Shown here piece by piece: positions 44,660 through 53,900 of a DNA stretch of 64,000 bases. The notes under the pieces are model-generated. The model made no database searches. It had not been told where the DNA came from and saw only the letters and a program-made list of their open reading frames with translations. How positions within the stretch are numbered: the stretch's first letter is position 1; every line of letters starts with the position of its first letter. Location: contig JAGUCH010000007.1 in NCBI GenBank assembly GCA_019096065.1, forward strand, positions 518,501 through 582,500. The letters run 5' to 3'. This DNA is from Paracyclopina nana (taxonomy: Eukaryota; Arthropoda; Copepoda; Cyclopoida; Cyclopettidae). A program made the translations under genes and the position numbers.

Positions 44660-44687
44660 CAATCGTTACCTGGGTGCTTTTCTCGCC

Positions 44688-44730
44688 TGAAATAAAGAGC
44701 GAATCCGGCTGTTTCACTTAAGTCAGTTTG
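44688..44730 (+). promoter_or_regulatory. kay: Putative core promoter of Fos
   Basis: TATA-like gaaataaag at about 44689-44697 and an arthropod initiator TCAGTT at 44723-44728, about 30 bp apart, downstream of the CREs and about 195 bp before the ATG. Position and spacing are right; no transcript evidence. Confidence 0.5.
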
Positions 44731-44921
44731 GCGGTTAAAAGCAGCTTCCGCATTGATCACGGATTTGCGCACCTTTGACAGTTCTTGGAATTGTAACTCT
44801 GCGGGATTCCCTTTGCCTGAGCGATATCGCGTCGGCAAAAGCACGAAGCCCGCATTCGCTTATCCAGCGTTCAGCCAACCACAAGTGCCTTGAGTGATTC
44901 AAAGTTTGACTAGTCATCATC

Positions 44922-45845
44922 ATGGTACAGCACGCTTCCATGGAAGTGCTCACGCCTACCACGCTCAAGTGCTTGACGCAACTCTTCGAGGCCGACGAGG
45001 AAATGAGCCACGAATTCGCGGTGCCTTTGCCGCCCAAGCAAAGCAAAGTGTTCAAGCTGGAGAACAGCAAGGGTTGGCAAGGAGGAACCACGACCGTTGT
45101 CAGCCCTTCAAAGTCTTTGACCATCCTCAATATGCCATTTTCCGTCATTCCGGAGGAGCCTTTTGTCAAGACACCCGCACCTAAGAAGGCCGTCGCTAGG
45201 AAGACGGCCAAGCCAAGGTCAAGACCTGGAGTCAAGGGGAAGACCAATCCGGATGAGGAAGGGTTGAGTCCGGAGGAGGCTGAAAAGCTGCGAATCCGGA
45301 GGGAGCGAAACAAGGCCGCGGCTGCACGATGCAGGAAACGAAGATTGGACCAGATCAGCATTTTGTCCCAGGAAGTCAACCAGCATGAGACCAAGAAGAG
45401 AACGTTGGAGAGCCAAATAGCCGAGTTGAGAGCTCAGAAGGAAGAATTGGAGGCCATCTTGGCCGAACACCAGCACACCTGCGGATTTGCATCCAGGCAA
45501 ACCGGTGCTCATCAAGATGTCGTCAAGATTGAACCCGTTGAGACAGTTTGCGTGGAGGAATTCAAGCCAAAGAGGCCTTTAACGCTCGATATTGGAGCAG
45601 CCAATAAGGCGCCACCAAAGATGTCTGCAGTTCAAGGTGTTGAGATTGAAACACCCTCCACGATTTTGGGCTCTCTTGGCTTTGACAGCCTGATGACTTC
45701 CACTGGTCTCACTCCATCCCCGATGATTATGGCCAATCCAATCAGCTTTAATACCTGTTCAGCTCAAAAACGTAGTAATGACAATTCCACCTTCACAGAC
45801 CTCAACACTCCAAGTTGTGAATTTACCACCCTTGTGTCCCTATGA
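44922..45845 (+). CDS. kay: Fos/kayak bZIP transcription factor
   Basis: Nuclear AP-1 subunit that dimerises with Jun and binds TGACTCA. 307 residues in one exon; an in-frame TGA lies upstream of the ATG. Basic region RIRRERNKAAAARCRKRR (about residues 123-140) with the N-x2-A-A-x-x-C-R signature; zipper L-x6-H-x6-L-x6-L-x6-L-x6-H, closing LAEHQHTC like Fos (LAAHxxxC) and unlike Jun. Acidic N-terminus, Pro/Thr-rich C-terminus ending EFTTLVSL. Vertebrate fos genes have an intron within the bZIP; none here. It lies head-to-head with the innexin. Jun is less likely because of the HxxxC end and the charge pattern. Confidence 0.9.
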   Translation: MVQHASMEVLTPTTLKCLTQLFEADEEMSHEFAVPLPPKQSKVFKLENSKGWQGGTTTVVSPSKSLTILNMPFSVIPEEPFVKTPAPKKAVARKTAKPRSRPGVKGKTNPDEEGLSPEEAEKLRIRRERNKAAAARCRKRRLDQISILSQEVNQHETKKRTLESQIAELRAQKEELEAILAEHQHTCGFASRQTGAHQDVVKIEPVETVCVEEFKPKRPLTLDIGAANKAPPKMSAVQGVEIETPSTILGSLGFDSLMTSTGLTPSPMIMANPISFNTCSAQKRSNDNSTFTDLNTPSCEFTTLVSL

Positions 45846-47987
45846 AAATAGTCCAAGAGAACTCGTCACCAAGATGATTTTCCATTTTGTGGGATATAGA
45901 GCATTAATATTAAAGTATATTGTTAAAAAGTACTCTAATTTAAAAGAGAGAAATATAGAATTACCAAAGAAAAGATTGGATTTTTCTCGGCCGTTTGAAT
46001 ATGCATATGCTAAAAGCAGATATCCAGACATTGAAAATAACATTGAAAAGTCATGAAAGTGACGCTTTTAATTTTTAACAACCAATATACAGCCCACTTA
46101 CGCACGTTTATTTCAAACTTGAGGATATATTTCACAAACGATGAACGTTGAAAACAGCTCGGGCAATATTCAGTGAATATGCTAATGTAAGTTCCATATC
46201 GTAGACAATTACTGCTTAACTTAGAAAGTCATTAATTATGATGAGCAGATAAATGTGCTTTCCCCTTTTGGCGTTTAAGATGATGACGACGACAGTGGTG
46301 AAGAAGACAGTCTTTAATTGAGTTTCGCCTTTCACTGTCGCCTTTAAAATTTCACTTCATTCAAATCCCTTCGACCACGGTTAGATGAGCAGATAAGGCT
46401 GCGACGAACAGCCACATCAGACTCGATCCGAATGTTTTTCTGAAAAGATGTAGTTGTCATCATTTTAAAATCCGCTGAAGCCACGTGGTCAAGATCAAAT
46501 GGACTTTATGCAGTACATGAGTTGACTACGAGAAAGCCCCTTTCTAAATTCTACCAGGTCATCCAAATTCCTGTGTGTGTGTAAGTGCAGCAAGAAATTC
46601 AATCTTATCTTTCGTCTCCCCTGAGGAAAGGACCAAGATAAACCAGTCTCCAAATTACCTTTCCTTTCTTTTAAACTTGCAAAACTTTTGCCTTCCATGT
46701 CACCAAAATTGGGCTTTGCTCACGGTGTAGTTACATTTTTCCGAATAAGGTAAAAAAGATGGCATTAGGAGTAACCTCCGATTCTATTTCGGCGTCCTTT
46801 CAACTAGTTCGTCGCATAATCGTTATCATTTGGCTTTTTGACTTTTCAAAACAAAATATTTGGCGTTCTGGTCAAAAAACAAGAGATTTTCTGCCTTTTC
46901 CAGAAAGCTACTCTGTGTATTAAGCTTGCTTTTCTTGGGCAAATTGTCCTGCAAAGCACACAATTATTACTCAATGTGCCCATAAAATGGCAACAAAACT
47001 GAATTAAATCTTACTTTTAAAAAATTAGAAGACTGAAATATTAGTGAATTAGTTGAAATATACCATATCTGTTGACTTTAAAAATTGATCGGAGGTTCAA
47101 TTTTTTTAGATCGGGGCTAGCAGCGGAGCAGGTGCAAACAGAAACAGATCGAAATTCAATTTTCAGCCCGCTTAGCCTACGCTGCCATTAGCTGTGCTAT
47201 CATTAGCTCCTCCTAGCGGCAAAAATTATTACTACCAGAGCCTCCGTAAGCAAAGCCCAATTGGACACTTTTAAGGCGAAGCAGCAGTTGGGTAAGCTTC
47301 TTCACAATTTGCAAATTTGGCCTTGCATAATATATTCAATGTCTTTCAAAAGGGCTGCAAAAATGCAACGTGCAGGAATAATTTGAAGAACACACAACAG
47401 GTGGCGCCACTGCATTGACTACCATATTATTAGTGAAAAACAGCTACAAGCGTCACCAACTTGATGTGATTGACGTCATTCAAATTAAGTCGTTTCTCTC
47501 GAGGCCTCGAGTGATGCTATCAGATTCATTGAACCAATAAATTCTTCATTAGCTATCGACCCCAGAGAAGAGTGCCTATGTAGTCATGACATGTATATAT
47601 GTGGCCCCATCTATGAATTTGACAAAATGCCTATTTTTCCTGAAAAGAGCCAATTTCTCTCAAAAAGAATCCAATTCTCCCCAATAGAGCCTAATCTAAT
47701 TAAAAGAGCCAATATGGCCCTAAAAGAGCCTTAATCACCCAAACCCATAAGAATTCAAGTTATTCAACTCTCCACTGCCAAATTCTCACAAAAGGAGTCA
47801 AATCCTCACAAAAAGAGCCACATTTTTCCAAGGATCGTATTTACAAATCCCAATTCTTCTCCAATCATAACAGCCCAAAAACATCAAACAATCCTGAGTC
47901 CTTCAAAAATTATTTCATCCTCAGAAGCTTGGAGAAAGCAGCTCAGGAGCTGCCATTTCTGTGATTAAAATGCACAGGCTCTTAGCG
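45846..47987. other. Spacer between Fos and leucokinin receptor
   Basis: Convergent spacer; it must hold the 3' UTRs of both genes. About 47630-47830 is a degenerate run of a 20-bp phrase (aaaagagccaatttctctc-like) repeated about eight times. A ggtggcgccactgc palindrome lies at 47400. No gene seen. Confidence 0.45.
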
Positions 47988-50900
47988 TTAATGCTCCTCA
48001 GCAGCTAGGAAACCTATGATCCGTGACGAGGTGGTGATCAAGCTTACGGATTTAGGCACTGGAGTGGCAGCATGCACTTCAATGCTGATCACCCGATCCC
48101 GAGTGGCCACGATTGAGCAGTTGCGTCTGGAAGCATCTGTGGTGTCGCTCATTCCACCGCCGACACAGTTGGCTGTGCCTCCATTGAGGGTGACCTCGTT
48201 AGCGAGGCCGCCTGGTGTACCCATCATGGTCCTCATTTGGGGCTCCTCTTTCCTCAACATAGATAAGCAGGGCAGTCGGACTGCGAATTCCCTGCGAAAC
48301 TTCTCCTGCACAAGTCCCAAGGGAGAAAAAGAAAGTCTCTTTCATTTAGGCCGATTAAAAAAGTTCATGCCCCAAAAAAGGGCCCACACATTTCACTTAA
48401 TTTTTTGCATTAATTTAGAGATTTTAAATCTTGCAAAAGCTCAAATTAGAAAGCTTTCTAATTCAGAGTTGCTTCCATGTGAATTGGAAGAAAGCAGGAT
48501 TTTTCTAGTGGTAAAATGGTTGCAAAAAGTGAAAAAAAGGGTGTTTTTCTCCTACTTTTAGATAGTGCTATGAGAAAAAGTTGGCGAAACTTTAACGTGG
48601 CTTCGATGGGAGAATGCTTTCACACTTACGCTGTAGACTCCATAGATGAAAGGATTGTAGCAACTGTTGCTCATGGCCAGCCAATGACAGCAGAAAAATA
48701 TGATATTGATGTAACGGTAGCTGGAAAATAAAGGAAAGGAGATCAATTGGCATAAGTCTTTTGCCTATCAAACAAATATCTCTTTTCTGCAGGAAACCTA
48801 AATTAAATTGGACATAATGGACGTCACACTGCCTTAAAAACCTGCACGTCAGTAAAAAGCTTTTTTTCTGATAAAATGCTTTCTTTTGCGGAAGAATTCT
48901 CCCTGAGAGAATTTGGGAATTTTGCCCGCAAAAACTCCGAAATATGCCCAGGCCTATGGTACAACTTTTCTAGCTACTCGCTGCAGTTGATGAGCTTCAT
49001 GATTATCTACATAAAAAATATGCATTTCAACGCCCATTTTTCCTAATTATTTGTATTTTGGCCCTCATAGAAGCAAAACTAGTATGATGACTGATTTATT
49101 ATAAGCCTGCTTGATATTAGGCCTGCGTGATATTAGGCCTGTTTTCTATTAGGCTTGCTTGATATTAGCCTGCTTGATATTAGCCTGCTTGATAATAAGC
49201 CTACTTGATATTAAGCCTGCATGATACTAGGCCTGCTTGATATTAGGCCTGCTTGATATTAGGCCTGCTTGATATGAAGCCGGCTTGATAATAAGCCTAC
49301 TTGATATTAAGCTTGCTTGATATTAGGCCTGCTTGAAATTAGACCTGCATGATTTTAAGCCTGCTTGATAATAAGCCTGCCCCACTAAAGTTTTTTCCTA
49401 GTCACTTAACCTGATCACTCGTGGAAACTTACTTAGTGACAACATATCAAATTTGTTTAGAAAATCTTCGAAATAATGTTGTCACTATGCATTGACCAGT
49501 TACTTGCGACCTTCCTGTAAATGTGGTCTTGCATATGATAATTTTTTTAGATTTTAGGAGAAATCAGACTGTCACCAGATTGATGCTAGGTAGATGGTCT
49601 TGTACCTTTTGCCAGGTTGTTTTGCACCTTACACCAGGTAGTAACACCTCAGATAATTAATGTATTTACTAAGAACAATAAGAGATGGCGCTAGTAGCCA
49701 TTCCTTATAATCTTACCTATCACTATGAATGATTTGCCTATTTCTCAGTAATGATTTAACATAAATACTTATAAATAAGATGGATGATTCATTATTTGAC
49801 AAGATTTTTGATCTTTTTGAGCTTTTTTACACAGTATTTTGCTTAATAATAAAATTAAAAGATCAATTGCCTTGCCAAAGGCAAAGTATTTGGTATTCAA
49901 GTATATTATTTACTTAATACCTTCAAGGTAAGCTTGGCTTGCTTTATTGAGAGCTATTAATCACATCTATTTAATGCTGTAATGTCATCAGACATGCATA
50001 TACGATGTGAACAAGTGATTTTACAGATTAAGAATATCTATTCTTGATGCTTATAAGTACCTAATGACTGCCTAGTCATGACTAAATAGAAGAACAGCAT
50101 GCCTACTACCTGAAAATGCATAATGCAAAATTGTCTTGTACCTGTACACAACCTAGTGACATGATGTCAGGTACCTTACCTCGAGCTATTTTATCTATTT
50201 ATATATGTAAACAATTTATAAAACAAGCTAATAAAATAGCTGAGCAAATTTTGTAAAGTAGAAATCGAGTGGCATTTTTGCGGGCTCGAGCTTGCGAGAG
50301 CCAAGTAATGCCACGAGATTTTTACTTTGCAAAATGAGCTCAGATGTTTTGTAAGCCTGTTTTATAATTTGTTTACATATATATACGATTTTATATGATG
50401 GAAAGTAATTTTCAAATGTTAATGAAGTTACCAGACCAGGCGATCTTGACTTAGCACCTGATCCATTACTTGGAGGCTAGGGTTGAGAGGCCCTCAGTAG
50501 TGCAAGAGTAACAGAAAGCGTTAATCAATCCATTAAAAAATTGTGCATTTAGAATTTGGCATTTTTGGGGGCTAAAAGATGTGTTAGATTAAGTTTTGTC
50601 TGGTACCTCTGAAAAGGCTCTACTGTTCTACTAAGCTTAGCTCAGCTGAGAATAAGAATAAGAAGGAATTCTGACATTAATTATTCTGTCTGTATTGGTA
50701 GCTCAGTCAGTAGAGCGTTGGACTCCTAATCTAGATGATCAGGGTTCGATCCCCATACTCGGCATTTTTTCTCCTTTTTTCTAACATGGGATTTACTTCT
50801 TGGACAATATCATGGTCTCTGGTCAAACAGAGGAGCAACACACCTTATAAAATACTTTATAATGCGTGTCACTTGATAAAGTTAAACGTCAGAGCTTTTA

Positions 50901-53900
50901 TATATGTATAGTAATATGAACTGAGACGAATTGGTAAACTGAATTATACATGCGAAAATTGCTTTCCATCATATAAAATACTTTTTTTAGGTAGCTTGCA
51001 GATGCAAAGCGACCTGAAACTGCTTCCTGAGCTCAATCTTTTCAGACCGCTTATCTCGAGCTTGGTCGTCTTTAGGTAGCATTTTTAAGTACCTAGTGGC
51101 AATACAAAATCGGCCTGATCAAGTTAAAAATGCTTAGTGGGGTGCTTGATAATAAGCCTACTTGATATTAAGCCTGCATGATATTAAGCCTGCTTGATAT
51201 TAAGCCTGCTTGATAATAAGCCTGCTTGAAATTAAGCATGCTTGATATTAGGCCTACTTGGTATTAAACCTGCATGATTTTTAGCGCGCTTGATATTAGG
51301 CCTGCTTGATATGAAGCCTACTATGCATGTAGCCAGCTTTATATTAAGCATGCTTCATTTTAAGCCTTCCAAAAATGAGCTTCTCAGCAAGCTCTTTTGT
51401 TTTCCTTTCATTGCCCTTCTCAATTGGCTGCTAATTTTCTTAGACACTAAAAGTTTTGTTAACTGGATTGTATGTAGGTAAGCAACGAACTATTTGCTTC
51501 CACAAAAAATGCCCCGAGCTCAATTAAGCGCCCCTCATTGGTAAATTATATACTACTATATTTTCAGCTTTGCGATTTTTCAATTCAAAATATTCTATTT
51601 TAATGCTACTGTGAAAAGATTGGGATAAATGGTGGCAAATATTGAGGAAAAGTGAGCTGGGCTATCAGAAAACCATTATGAGGCAACCCTGGCCTGCGTT
51701 TTATCACCAATAATAATGTACGAGTATTTGCGCGAAATAGAAGCATGAATAGACAGCCCAAAAAAGTTTTCCCACATTCAATGTCAGCAGAACTTTCAAG
51801 TGAAGCACTATACATTAACAGCTCCTGACTGTAAGCCACAAGCAATCCTGATACAAGGTTTCGGATTCGAAAATCAGTTTTTTGGCCCAAACCCCTTGCA
51901 ATAGTGTGAAAAGTTGGAAAATTAAGTTTCATGACCACTGGACCACTCTAGGGTGGTCAAGTGGTGCGGTAAGCAAAATGCTGTTTAGATTAAGGCAAAA
52001 ATGAATGGGGGCCTAGCTGGAGGTGTGGGTATGGCCAGAAATCAACTATACCCTAATTATCTAGGCCCTGGGGGGGTCTCTAGGTGTCAGGGAAAAAAAG
52101 TTGAAAAACGTAAACAAACTAGTTGAAAAATGGCCAAAATTCACTTTTTCCGACCCTACTTTGAGGGCATTTTCCTCCCATGTCAGTGGATGGATTTTTG
52201 ATTTTTCAACTCTGGATGAAAGTCAAAGATTGGAACTGTCATTACAAAAAAGAAAATTCATTATATGTCTGCAGATGGAGCTCCTGGAGCGATTCAAAAA
52301 TACACATTTTTTACAAAAATGACTTTACAGTAAAACATATAAAACTGACAAGCGGAAGTGAAGTCAAATACAAACATTTTTTTATCATCACAAACATGTC
52401 AGTGCACACCCAGAGGCTTCTCCCAAACAAAAAAATTCAGGATATATAGGCCCTGCCCCTGGCCAGGAGCCTGGGCGGTCCCATTTATTCTCTGCTGTAA
52501 CAGCTACATAGGCCAACAGGGAGCCCTTGGCTCCCATGTCAGTGGATGAAAGTGTCCTTTTTTGGCCTCCTGAGGTCTGTGCTGACCTTGAGGCTTGGGC
52601 CAATCAAAACAATTCAGGGTACATTGGCCCTGGCCAGGAGCCAGGGCGGTACCGGTTATGCTCTACTGCAGCAGCTTCATAGGCCAACAGGTAGCCCCTG
52701 GCTCCCATGTCAGTGGATGAAAGTGTCCTTTTTTGGCCTCCTGAGGTCTGTGCTGACCTGGAGGCTTGGTCCAAGCAAAAAAATTCAGGGTACATTGGCC
52801 CTGGCCAGGAGCCAGGGCGGTACTGGTTATGCTCTGCTGCAGCAGCTACATAGGCCAACAGGGAGCCCCTGGCTCCCATGTCAGTGGATGAAAGTGCCCT
52901 TTTTCAGCCTCCTGAGGTCTGTGCTGACCTGGAGGCTTGGTCCAAGCAAAAAAATTCAGGGTACATTGGCCCTGGCCAGGAGCCAGGGCGGTACTGGTTA
53001 TGCTCTGCTGCAGCAGCTACATAGGCCAACAGGGAGCCCCTGGCTCCCATGTCAGTGGATGAAAGTGCCCTTTTTCAGCCTCCTGAGGTCTGTGCTGACC
53101 TGGAGGCTTGGTCCAAGCAAAAAAATTCAGGGTACATTGGCCCTGGCCAGGAGCCAGGGCGGTACCGGTTATACTCTGCTGCAGCAGCTACATAGGCCAA
53201 CAGGTAGCCCCTGGCTCCCATGTCAGTGGATGAAAGTGTCCTTTTTCAGCCTCCTGAGGTCTGTGCTGGCCTGGAGGCTTGGTCCAAATAAAAAAATTCA
53301 GGGTACATTGGCCCTGGCCAGGAGCCAGGGCGGTACTGGTTATGCTCTGCTGCAGCAGCTACATAGGCCAACAGGGAGCCCTTTTTCAGCCTCCTGAGGT
53401 CTGTGCTGACCTGGAGGCTTGGTCCAAGCAACAAAATTCAGGGTACATTGGCGTTGGCCCGGAGCCAGGGCGGTACTGGTTATACACTCTGCTGCAGCAG
53501 CTACATAGGCCAATAGGGAGCCCCTGGCTCCCATGTCAGTGGATGAAAGTGTCCTTTTTCATCCTCCTGAGGTCCAAAAGCAAAGAAGATCTGAACACCG
53601 ATGAATTGTGGGTAGAAATGGAGTCCCATTTGTGATCAAAAGGTCTAATGAATCCTTGAAAATAAATTTGATAAACAGGCTATTGATCTGAGAGTCTGAA
53701 AAAACTCATAAGAATGAAAAATTAACAAAATGTATAGCTGAAACTGCCCAGACCAATGTACCCTGAATTTTTTTGCTTGGACCAAGCCTCCAGGTCAGCA
53801 CAGACCTCAGGAGGCTGTGAAAGGACACTTTCATCCACTGACATGGGAGCCAGGGGCTCCCTGTTGGCCTATGTAGCTGCTGCAGCAGAGTATAACCGGT

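Larger units (their letters stand above)
49380..51142. mobile_element. Non-autonomous TIR element inserted in the minisatellite
   Basis: Ends are inverted: CCCCACTAA at the left and TTAGTGGGG at the right, with further loose matches inward (aacctgatca / tgatcaagtt). The minisatellite is split exactly: left ...aagcctg and right tgcttgataat... rejoin into a perfect 16-bp unit if one TG is removed, so the target duplication is TG (2 bp). No transposase frame; contains a hairpin (50200-50394) and a tRNA-like sequence (50692-50763). Confidence 0.65.

Noticed and set aside
44735-45394. 219-codon minus-strand frame
   Set aside because: Antisense of the Fos coding region and promoter.
49093-51370. 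CRISPR-like array (repeats with regular spacing)
   Set aside because: The 16-bp units are directly adjacent with no unique spacers, and the genome is animal.
52546-53397. 283-codon open frame, plus strand
   Set aside because: It is a direct readout of the 171-bp repeat; the mirror frame exists in the inverted arm and no family is recognisable.
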